Shown one piece after another: positions 16,492-24,107 of a stretch of 64,000 bases of DNA. The translations under genes were made by a program, and so were the position numbers. Where the stretch lies: the NCBI GenBank assembly GCA_963817615.1, contig CAWFPH010000003.1:1-64000 (forward strand). The letters are read 5' to 3'. Below the pieces are notes generated by a model. The model was not told the DNA's origin. It did no database searches and was given only the letters and a program-made list of their open reading frames with translations. The stretch comes from FEN-1219 sp963817615 (GTDB taxonomy: Bacteria > Pseudomonadota > Gammaproteobacteria > Steroidobacterales > Rariloculaceae). The number at the start of each line of letters is the position of its first letter. The first letter of the stretch is position 1.

Positions 16492-17761
16492 TGCTCACCT
16501 CGCCCGATGCCGCGACGGCCCAGACCTGGATGCCGTTCATGTGGAAATTGCGCCGCTCGCCGAATCGTGCGACCAGGCTGGCGCGCGTCGGCTGCACGGC
16601 GCCCGTCTCGTCGACGGCGCGGCTCTTGAGCACGGCCGGTCCCCCGTCCCAGCGCCACGCCATCCTGAAGCGCGTGAACGCCTTCGGCAGCACGGGCTCC
16701 GTGAGCGCTGCCTCGCCCCAGCTTTCGCCGCCGTCGGCGGACACTTCGACGCGCGCGATCTTGCCCGCGCCCGACCACGCGAGACCCGTGATCTCGTAGA
16801 GGCCCGCGCCCTGCATCTTGAGTCCGCCCGACGGATTCGTGATCACCGACTTCACGCCCATCGGATACGTGAACGCGAGCGCCTTGCCGCCGAGCAGCAC
16901 GTCGGTGTAGTGCGACGTCTCGTCGCGCGTCATCGTCGGCGCGGTGCCGAGCTTGAGGCGCCGCAGCCATTTCACCGACATGTTGCCTTCCCAGCCCGGC
17001 AGGAACAGGCGCATCGGATAGCCGTTCTCCGGACGCAAGCGCTCGCCGTTCTGGTAGAGCGCGATGATCGCGTCGTCGCGCAGCTTCTCGAGCGGGATGC
17101 TGCGGCTCATCGCGGCCGCGTCCGCGCCTTCCGCGAGCGCCCACTTCGCGCTCGGGTCGACGCCCGCTTCGTCGAGCAGGATCGAGACCGGCACGCCGGT
17201 CCACTCGCTGCACGACATGAGACCGTGCAACACGCCGACCGGCGCCTGCGTCGGCGTCGCAGTGAAATTGTTGCCGCTGTTGCCCGAGCATTCGAGAAAC
17301 CGAATGTGCGTGACGGTGGGATAGCGCAGAAGCTCATCCACGGTGAATACGAGCGGCCGCTTCACGAGACCGTGAAGCAAAAAGCGATGACCCGCCGGAT
17401 CGACGTCGGGCACGCCGCTGTGATGGCGCTCGAAGTGCAGGCTGTTCGGCGTGATCGTGCCGTGCAGACTCTGATGCGGCGTCATCGAGACGCCGTTGCC
17501 GACGACACTCGGTGCCCCGCCGACGACGCGCACGACTTTGTCCTCGTAGTGCGAGCGCGCTCCGTACGGGCTCATGTTCGTGCCCGGCGCCTTCATCCAT
17601 TGCGGAATCGTCAGCGGGTCGGCGCTCGCAGGGTGCGCCGCGAGCAGCGCGAGGCCGCCGAGCGAGGCCCCGGCTTGCGCGAGGAAGAGTCGCCGGTGCA
17701 GGAGGCCGTTGCCGGCCACCGGCTCGCCGAGCGCTGCGTTCGTGCTGGGTTTGCTGCTCAT
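16478..17761 (-). CDS. soxC: SoxC-like sulfite/sulfane dehydrogenase, molybdopterin subunit
   Basis: Molybdenum-cofactor enzyme of the sulfite oxidase family, 427 aa. A twin-arginine signal (LHRRLFLAQAGASLGGLALL) sends it folded to the periplasm. The Mo-ligating cysteine is in RFLECSGNSGNN near residue 160. VDPAGHRFLLHGLVKRPLVF, LLPGWEGNMSVKWLRR-like sequence and a C-terminal dimerisation domain (VEVSADGGESWGEA) complete the fold. ATG 17761 follows GGGGGA. It forms a pair with the SoxD-like cytochrome. No soxXYZAB genes are in the window, so a stand-alone sulfite dehydrogenase is as likely as a thiosulfate pathway enzyme. Confidence 0.87.
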   Translation of the reverse strand: MSSKPSTNAALGEPVAGNGLLHRRLFLAQAGASLGGLALLAAHPASADPLTIPQWMKAPGTNMSPYGARSHYEDKVVRVVGGAPSVVGNGVSMTPHQSLHGTITPNSLHFERHHSGVPDVDPAGHRFLLHGLVKRPLVFTVDELLRYPTVTHIRFLECSGNSGNNFTATPTQAPVGVLHGLMSCSEWTGVPVSILLDEAGVDPSAKWALAEGADAAAMSRSIPLEKLRDDAIIALYQNGERLRPENGYPMRLFLPGWEGNMSVKWLRRLKLGTAPTMTRDETSHYTDVLLGGKALAFTYPMGVKSVITNPSGGLKMQGAGLYEITGLAWSGAGKIARVEVSADGGESWGEAALTEPVLPKAFTRFRMAWRWDGGPAVLKSRAVDETGAVQPTRASLVARFGERRNFHMNGIQVWAVAASGEVSNVYA

Positions 17762-18009
17762 CGGTCCCCCTTTTGTTTTGTCGGCCGTCGCTGCGATCGG
17801 CCGCGGCGCCATAGGCGTTGATCGCCGGCGCCAGTGTAGCGCCCGCGACGGTGCAGGCGCGAGCCTTGTGGCCGTGGACGGCATCCGGCGATCAGGGTTG
17901 GGCGAAGTGGGGTTTCGCAATTGCGCCGTGCCGACGGGCGGCTCTCGTATTCGAAGGTGCGGCGATGACGCGCGTTGCGGGCTACGGCGGCGAAGCGTCG
18001 CTAGCGAAG

Positions 18010-20901
18010 CTACGTGTGGGGTGCCGACCGCGGCGGCGCACCCTCGAGATACGCCCACAGCGCATCGCCGTTCTCCCGATCGGCGCCGTGGCCGAACACG
18101 CGCTCGGCGATGGCGAGCCCGAGCGAGCGATAGCTCTCCCATTGCGCCTCGTCGAAGAACTGATCCGTCGTCGGCTCCTGCGGGAAGGCCGGGTGCGTCG
18201 CGGAGTACTCGCGGACGTCGACGGGCGCCGATGCGATCACGCGCGGCTTCAGCACGATGATCCGGCACGTTGGCGGGACGGCTTTCGGATCGGCATCGGC
18301 GCGGTAGACGTTCAGCAGTAGCGCGCACTTGCCGTCGTGCGGCGCGCGTGCCGCGGCGTCGGCCGCGCGAAACTCGGCGGGCGTGCCGAAGACTTTGCCG
18401 AGCCGCGGCTGGCGCGCGGTGTCGGCGATCTCCTCGTCGACTTCGATTTGCACGCCATGATCGATGCGCGCGAGCCGCACGACGTTCGCGAGATCGCTGA
18501 ACCGATAGTCGGGGTCGCAGCCATCGTCGCAGACGACGATGAGCTTCACGCCGCGCGCCGGGCGTAACAGCTCGTAGAGGCCCGTATTCTCGAAGTGGCC
18601 GCCGTCCGAAAGGTACTGCCATTCGCGGCGCAGCCCATGGAATTTCGCCATCAGCTCGTAGAACAGGAACGTCTGCGTCTTGAATAGGCCTTTGAACCCC
18701 CGCTCGAGCCAGCGCGACTCGTCGCGGCCGTACCCCGACGACCACCAGGTGCCGAGCCGCACGTTCGCGAGCCCGAGCGCGATCGACGTGCCGAGGCTCG
18801 TGCTGCGGCCGAGCCCGGTCGTGAACGCGGCGCCCGAGGTGCCGATCCACTGGCCGATCGTGAGCTTCTGGCTGCCGAGGCCCGCGCCGACCCCGCGGCG
18901 CTCGTCGTCGTGGAAGTCGTAGTGCGTACGGTCGATCGAAAACCCGGTCGGCAGCACCGCCATCGGCTTGCCTTTGCGATCGCGCTGCACGAGCTGCTCG
19001 GCCGGGTCGATCGTCTGGTTCACCGTCACGTTGATGATGTGCAAAGGCGCGAGCGACGCGTAGTACTCGTCGCGCGCAACGTCGTCGCCGTCGACGGGCT
19101 CGGCCGCGCTGCGCGCGGCGCGATCGGCGCCGCTCGAGTCGGGCTTGAATCGGGCGCCGTTCGAGGCGCCCAGGTACGCCCGCGTGAGCCGCGCGGAGTA
19201 GAACGACTGCAGGGTCGATAGATTCAAGAAGCCCGTGAATCGGCCGCTCGTGATCGCGAGCAGGGCGAACGCGCCCGCGCAGATCGCGAGCAGCGTGGCT
19301 TGCTGCAGCGCGCCGTCGATCTCGAACGCCGCTTGAGTCGGCACGGCGCCGAGCCAGATCACTGCGTGCAGCGCGAAGCCCCAGAGCGTCGCAATCGCGA
19401 GAAACAGTGCCGTTCCGGCAACGCCTGCGATCAGCCCGACCGGGATCGCCTTGAGCGAGGGCACTGCGCCGCGATCCGCGAGCCGCGCGATGCGGCGAAA
19501 CAGCCATACGGCCGCGGCGACGGACGCGCTCGGCGACAGCACCGCGCCCAAGCTCGGCTGCCGCGCCCACGCGAGGTACAGCGACTGCGCGAGCGTGTCG
19601 ATGACCGCGACGACCGTCAGCGCGATCGCGAGCTGCAGCGCGGTCGCGGTCCAGCGGGTCATCACGACGCGGTGTGCCGCGACATCGGCCGCTTGCGTGC
19701 TCGCAATCGCGTGATAGCCGAAGCCGAGCAGCGCAAGCGCGCCGCCGATCGTCGGGACGAGCCGGTGCGGCAGCGGTGCATCGATCGTGCGCGCGAGGTA
19801 GCCGATCGTGAGCGCGCCCGCGGCGATCGCGAGGTCGGCGATTGCGGCGCCCGTCAGCACGCGCGCCGGTGCCGTCTCGTCTTCGCGGCGCCGCGGGTGC
19901 GTGAGCCAGAACGCGACGGTGAGCGGCGCGAGCGCGAGCGCGAGGATGGCGACCGGTGCAGCGAAGAAAGGGCTCCACCAGACGTTCGAGCAGGGCTCGA
20001 CGCAGACGGCATGGCCGAGCAGCGAGCGCTCGAGGTGCGAGTACGCGGGCCAAGCGGCCGCGAGCCGGAAGCGGCCGGCCAGGACCAGCGCGAACGCGGT
20101 CGCGATGAACGTGCCGAGCACGTATTGCACGGAGAACCAATTGCGGACCGCGAGCGCGATCGCGTAGATCAGATCACCGGCGCCGACCGGCGTCAGGTAG
20201 CGGCCGTTCTCCCGCAGCCACGCGAGCGCCGCGTGCAGGCGCGCTTCGGGGCCGTAGCCCTCGGAAGAGCGGATGCGGCCCGGCGGATCGCTTTGCAGCA
20301 CGCGGTACGCGTCGAAGGCGGCATCCTCGGGTGTGGTGCCGTCGCGCAGACGGCCCGGCACGAACAGGCTCACGAAGAACGCGCCGATGTAGCCGCCGCC
20401 GCTCACGGTCGATAGGTAGTCGAACCGTGCGAGCAGCGAGTGCTCGGGTGCCGGCAACGGTGCCGTGCGCTGCGCGGCACCGTGCGCCGCGCCGTCGGAC
20501 GCTGCGGCCGGCGATGCCGTAGCGTCGGAGGTCGGGGCGGCGGACGTTCTCGTGTCGGGCGCCGCGGCTTCGTGGCGTGCGGCATCGGGCAGGGCGCTGT
20601 CGGGTAGGGCGGCGGCTTCGGCTGGGAAGCCTCGCGCCGTGTCGTCCTGCGGACCGCGCGCACGTGCCAAGCCTTGCAGCACGCCGAGCGCGAATGTCGC
20701 GCTGCGAATGCCTCCGCCGGACAGTGCGAGGCCATAGCGCTCGGCCGGCTCGTCCGCGACGCCGAGCGCCGCGCGCCGCATTTCGATGCGACGCCGCTCG
20801 GCGTCGAGCCGCTGCTCCAGCGGACGATGTGGGCGCTCCGGCCGGAAGTACTTCTTGGCGGACGCGGCCAGCGCGCGCAGGGATGACGGCATTCCGACCA
20901 T
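18010..20901 (-). CDS. Large patatin-like phospholipase with membrane domain
   Basis: A 963-aa protein whose patatin catalytic domain is interrupted by a membrane region. The oxyanion motif GLALSGGGIRSATFALGVLQ lies near residue 57. The nucleophile Ser is in YLSTVSGGGYIGAFF near residue 165. The Asp is in YLSDGGHFENTGLYELL in the C-terminal third. Several hydrophobic helices fill roughly 250-560. A Pro/Ala-rich insert lies at about 95-145. Patatins are Ser-Asp lipid acyl hydrolases; the nucleophile here reads T-V-S-G-G rather than strict GxSxG, as in related bacterial patatins. Likely a membrane-bound phospholipase A. It is transcribed alone, 248 bp upstream of soxC. Confidence 0.82.
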   Translation of the reverse strand: MVGMPSSLRALAASAKKYFRPERPHRPLEQRLDAERRRIEMRRAALGVADEPAERYGLALSGGGIRSATFALGVLQGLARARGPQDDTARGFPAEAAALPDSALPDAARHEAAAPDTRTSAAPTSDATASPAAASDGAAHGAAQRTAPLPAPEHSLLARFDYLSTVSGGGYIGAFFVSLFVPGRLRDGTTPEDAAFDAYRVLQSDPPGRIRSSEGYGPEARLHAALAWLRENGRYLTPVGAGDLIYAIALAVRNWFSVQYVLGTFIATAFALVLAGRFRLAAAWPAYSHLERSLLGHAVCVEPCSNVWWSPFFAAPVAILALALAPLTVAFWLTHPRRREDETAPARVLTGAAIADLAIAAGALTIGYLARTIDAPLPHRLVPTIGGALALLGFGYHAIASTQAADVAAHRVVMTRWTATALQLAIALTVVAVIDTLAQSLYLAWARQPSLGAVLSPSASVAAAVWLFRRIARLADRGAVPSLKAIPVGLIAGVAGTALFLAIATLWGFALHAVIWLGAVPTQAAFEIDGALQQATLLAICAGAFALLAITSGRFTGFLNLSTLQSFYSARLTRAYLGASNGARFKPDSSGADRAARSAAEPVDGDDVARDEYYASLAPLHIINVTVNQTIDPAEQLVQRDRKGKPMAVLPTGFSIDRTHYDFHDDERRGVGAGLGSQKLTIGQWIGTSGAAFTTGLGRSTSLGTSIALGLANVRLGTWWSSGYGRDESRWLERGFKGLFKTQTFLFYELMAKFHGLRREWQYLSDGGHFENTGLYELLRPARGVKLIVVCDDGCDPDYRFSDLANVVRLARIDHGVQIEVDEEIADTARQPRLGKVFGTPAEFRAADAAARAPHDGKCALLLNVYRADADPKAVPPTCRIIVLKPRVIASAPVDVREYSATHPAFPQEPTTDQFFDEAQWESYRSLGLAIAERVFGHGADRENGDALWAYLEGAPPRSAPHT

Positions 20902-21044
20902 AACGGCTCGCTCGCTGGGTTCGGCGTTGCGCCGTTTTCTAGCATGGATTACGCGCGAAGTCTGTCGGGTTCGTGACGGGATTCGGCGGCTGAGCGACGT
21001 GCGGCGGGTTCATGACGCGCGCCGCCGGCGTTATCATCGAGCGG

Positions 21045-21416
21045 ATGGAAGTCCGCCCGTACTTCTTGATCGGCGATCTGCTCGCAAACGCCGGCGTGGG
21101 CGCGCTCGCGGCCTGGCTCGCAGCCGCGATCGGGCTGCCGAGCTGGCCGATGCCCGCCGCGATGCTCGCGGGCATGCTGCTCGGCATGCTCATCGGGCTC
21201 GTGGCCGCGCTCGCGGTGCTCGGAGCGCTGCTGGGTGCGATGGAGGTTTTCGTGCCCTGCATGCTCGGCGGCATGCTCGCGGGCATGGTCGGAGCGATGG
21301 GGCCGGTCGGCGGCGCGGCACCGCTCGCGGCCGGGGCGGTCGTCGGCGTGGCGACGCTCGTTTGCGTCTACGCCGCCAACGCGGCGCTCAAGGGCGAAAT
21401 CCGACTCCCGAGGTGA
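21045..21416 (+). CDS. Met/Gly-rich multi-pass membrane protein of unknown function
   Basis: Small integral membrane protein, 123 aa from ATG 21045 (MEVRPYF; 11 further codons are open upstream). Three or four hydrophobic helices carry short Gly/Met repeats, AMLAGMLLGMLIGL and PCMLGGMLAGMVGAM, of the glycine-zipper type that packs helices tightly. No family is recognised. It ends 4 bases before the start of a methyltransferase gene, so the two form an operon. Methionine-lined helices can bind soft metals, but no CxxC or His cluster supports a transporter call. Confidence 0.65.
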   Translation: MEVRPYFLIGDLLANAGVGALAAWLAAAIGLPSWPMPAAMLAGMLLGMLIGLVAALAVLGALLGAMEVFVPCMLGGMLAGMVGAMGPVGGAAPLAAGAVVGVATLVCVYAANAALKGEIRLPR

Positions 21417-21420
21417 GCAC

Positions 21421-22047
21421 ATGGACACGCAGACACGGGACAAATGGGATCGCGCGGCCGGCACGTTCGATTTCATGTCGAGCTTCGGTCCCGAGCTCAG
21501 GTGGCGCCGCGACAAGGAGCGGGTCTTCGCCCGCATGCGGCCCGATGCGCGAATCTTGTTCGTAGCGCTCGGCACCGGCCTCGACATTGCGTGCTTTCCG
21601 CCCGGCCGCAAGCTCGTCGCGATCGACATCAGTCCCCGGATGATCGAGCGCGCGCGGCCTCGCGTCGCGGCCTACGACGGCGAGATCGATGCGCGCGTTG
21701 CGGACGTGAAGCACCTCGACTTTCCCGACGAGCACTTCGATCAGGTGTTCACCTCCTGCACGTTCTGCTCGGTCCCCCAGCCGATCGAGGGGCTCGTCGA
21801 GCTGCACCGCGGGCTCAAGACCGGCGGCGAGCTGCACATGTTCGAGCACACGGGCAGCCGCTTTTTTCCGTTCAACCTGATGATGAACGTGATGACGCCG
21901 CTCAGCCGCCGCGTGGGGCCCGATATGAATCGGCCGACCGTCGACAACGTGCGCGCAGCCGGATTCACGCTGACCGGTGTACGCAACGTCTATCTCGACG
22001 TGGTCAAGACGATCCACGCCGTGAAGGGCGCAGTGCCGCGCTCCTAG
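21421..22047 (+). CDS. Class I SAM-dependent methyltransferase
   Basis: Soluble Rossmann-fold methyltransferase of 208 aa. Motif I reads ILFVALGTGLDIACFPPG, the acidic ribose-binding residue is in LVAIDISPRMIERAR, and later motifs are FDQVFTSCTFCSVPQP and GGELHMFEHTG. The pattern is of the UbiE/COQ5 and phospholipid N-methyltransferase group. ATG 21421 has GAGGTG upstream. It is coupled to the membrane-protein gene 4 bases before it, suggesting a membrane lipid or quinone substrate. The specific substrate cannot be told. Confidence 0.82.
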   Translation: MDTQTRDKWDRAAGTFDFMSSFGPELRWRRDKERVFARMRPDARILFVALGTGLDIACFPPGRKLVAIDISPRMIERARPRVAAYDGEIDARVADVKHLDFPDEHFDQVFTSCTFCSVPQPIEGLVELHRGLKTGGELHMFEHTGSRFFPFNLMMNVMTPLSRRVGPDMNRPTVDNVRAAGFTLTGVRNVYLDVVKTIHAVKGAVPRS

Positions 22048-22080
22048 CACGACCCGCAGCGCACGGGTGCCGCCTCGCGC

Positions 22081-23376
22081 TTAGAACTGCAGCGGCTCCG
22101 GAACGTTCGGCCCGCCGCCGCGTTCCCGCGACAGGCCGCGGTAGCGAATGCCGACGAGCACCGCGTTCGAGGTCGCACGCCCGCTCCCGCCGTCGAAACG
22201 GGTCTCGGTCACCTTGTCGAGGCCCGTCGTGAGATACCAGCGCTGCGTCATCGCCCATTGCACCTGGAGCGAGAGGCGCGCGTAGTCGCGGTTGCGAGTG
22301 TCGGGCGATTCGTCGGACGCGTCGATACGTGCGGCGCGCAGGCCGATCGAAGCCGATAGTCGCGGCTGAAACTCCCGCCGCAGCTGGAGACGCACCTCGT
22401 CGCGCCGCGACAGGAAGCCGTTGCTGTTCGGTCCAAGCGAGCGCCCGACCACGATGCTCCATGCGGAGCGCTGCCCGGCGCCCTCGAAGTCCGTGCCGTA
22501 GGTGAAGCTGCTGTCGGCGTTCGAGACTCGCATGCCGCTGCTCAAGAACTCGTAGTCGCGCCGTGCGACGCCCGCGTTGAGGGAGAACGTCCAGATCTTC
22601 GACAACGGCCGCATGAAGGCGCCTTGCACGCCGAACGCGCGGGTGTTGTTGTCGTTGAGCTGCGCATGGAAGTCGGAAACGTAGGCGGTCGCGCTGACCT
22701 CGTTGCGTTGATCCACGAGGCGCGTGAGGACGGCCGCCAGGGTGTTGTTGTCGAACGGCGTGCGCGTAATCTCCTGTTCGCCCGGGTAGCCCACGTCGAT
22801 CCGGTTCGTCTCGATGCGGAACCGCGTGCGCTCGGAGGGCTGGAACTGCACGTTGAAGGCGAGATCGAGCCGCTTGCGCTGATTCGTGAAGGTCGTCAGC
22901 GAGCCGCCGCCCGTGTCCACGGGCTCGCCGCCGAGCTCCGGCGGGCCGCCAAGCGCGCTGCCGATCTCGGAGCGAAGCACGCTTTCGCGGCGATAGTCCG
23001 ATTGGAACTCGATGCGCGTCATCGAAAAATCGTAGGCCGCGCGCGCCAGCAGGAACACGTCGTTGTTCTGCAGGACCTTGTCGCGCTCGGCCGCGTACGA
23101 GTCGGCGACGATGCGCGGCTCGATGAATGCCTCGCCGCGCCGGCCGAAGTTGCGCACCCTGAGCCGCGCATCGAGCGCAGTTCGCGCAGAAGACGGCTGA
23201 TCGATCGAGACGAGTCGGATGTTGTCGTCGACCTCGGTCGACAGACCGACATCGGGCACCGTCTCCCACGCCGCGTTTGCCGGGCGATCGAGCAGGACGG
23301 CGCTCAAGCCTGCGCCGACCAGCGTCGCGCCGAACGCGAGCGCGCAGCGGTTCATCAGGGGTTGTCTTTGCCGCAT
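22081..23376 (-). CDS. Outer-membrane beta-barrel protein
   Basis: Exported 431-aa protein with a signal peptide ending near PANA-AWETVPDVGLSTE. The body alternates polar and hydrophobic residues with many Tyr/Arg/Asn turns (YDFSMTRIEFQSDYRRE, YARLSLQVQWAMTQRWYLT), typical of a large beta-barrel. The TEVDDNIRL opening resembles barrels linked to exopolysaccharide loci. ATG 23376 is chosen because AAGGAG lies six bases upstream. It is the third gene of a unit with two outer-surface genes, 17 bases after the preceding stop. It ends in a plain strand, with Phe as last residue (PEPLQF), as barrel proteins often do. Confidence 0.72.
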   Translation of the reverse strand: MRQRQPLMNRCALAFGATLVGAGLSAVLLDRPANAAWETVPDVGLSTEVDDNIRLVSIDQPSSARTALDARLRVRNFGRRGEAFIEPRIVADSYAAERDKVLQNNDVFLLARAAYDFSMTRIEFQSDYRRESVLRSEIGSALGGPPELGGEPVDTGGGSLTTFTNQRKRLDLAFNVQFQPSERTRFRIETNRIDVGYPGEQEITRTPFDNNTLAAVLTRLVDQRNEVSATAYVSDFHAQLNDNNTRAFGVQGAFMRPLSKIWTFSLNAGVARRDYEFLSSGMRVSNADSSFTYGTDFEGAGQRSAWSIVVGRSLGPNSNGFLSRRDEVRLQLRREFQPRLSASIGLRAARIDASDESPDTRNRDYARLSLQVQWAMTQRWYLTTGLDKVTETRFDGGSGRATSNAVLVGIRYRGLSRERGGGPNVPEPLQF

Positions 23377-23393
23377 GGCTGCTCCTTCTCGTG

Positions 23394-24107
23394 TCAATCG
23401 CGACCCGCGCGCAAGCCTCCGAAGCCGAAACGCATCGTGACCGCGAGCGCGTCGATGTCACCGCTGCGATACTCGACGCCGACGCCGAGGTCGCGGAAGA
23501 AGTACCAGCGCACGCCGACGGAGGCGGCCGTGCCGGAATCGGTCGTGAGCGCCGTGAGATTCGTTTTGCCGATCGACGAGCCCTGCGCAGCGGCGAAGAC
23601 CTCGAGCGAGGGGTTCGGGTTGAATCGCACGCCCGCGCGCACGCCGGCGCCCGCGTCGTTCAGGTCGAAGTTCTCGCCCGCGAAGCTGCCGAAGTCGTAG
23701 TGGATCGCGTTGTAGGATGCCTCGAAGAAGATATCGAGCGTTCGGCCGATCGGCACGACGTAGCCCGCCGCGACGCGCGTCATGATCAGATCGAAATTGC
23801 CGGTCAGCGAGGCGGTCTCGAGCGGGCTCGTCACGAGCGCGTCGACGTCGACGACCGTGCTCTGGTACGAGCCTGCGACGTAGAAGCGGCGTCCCACCGC
23901 GAGCGACCCGGCGACCGTGAGACCGTCGCCCGAGTCGACGGCCACGGCGACGGTCTGGCCGGGCAGTGGGCTCTGCGAGCCCGTGAGGTCGCTGCTCACG
24001 CGCAGCGAGCCGAAATCGATGAACGTATAGCTCAGGTCGGACGCCGCGGCCGGCGTGGCGGCGAGCAGCGCGGCGGCGGCGAGGACCGTGGCGGCGGATC
24101 GGTTCAT
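23394..24107 (-). CDS. OmpA-like small outer-membrane beta-barrel
   Basis: 237-aa outer-membrane protein: signal peptide (ATVLAAAALLAATPAAAS) followed by about eight to ten amphipathic strands, for example RRFYVAGSYQSTVVDVDAL, LDIFFEASYNAIHYDFGSF and VGVRWYFFRDLGVGVEYR, in the manner of OmpA or OprF N-terminal barrels. No peptidoglycan-binding domain follows. Its start overlaps the stop of the FG-GAP gene as ATGA, so the genes are translationally coupled. Function unknown; cargo or anchoring for the surface protein is inferred from position only. Confidence 0.75.
   Translation of the reverse strand: MNRSAATVLAAAALLAATPAAASDLSYTFIDFGSLRVSSDLTGSQSPLPGQTVAVAVDSGDGLTVAGSLAVGRRFYVAGSYQSTVVDVDALVTSPLETASLTGNFDLIMTRVAAGYVVPIGRTLDIFFEASYNAIHYDFGSFAGENFDLNDAGAGVRAGVRFNPNPSLEVFAAAQGSSIGKTNLTALTTDSGTAASVGVRWYFFRDLGVGVEYRSGDIDALAVTMRFGFGGLRAGRD

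Noticed and set aside
16478..20140. Very long minus frame joining soxC with upstream sequence
   Set aside because: Only the part from 17761 down is SoxC. The rest is an out-of-frame reading of the patatin gene and the gap.
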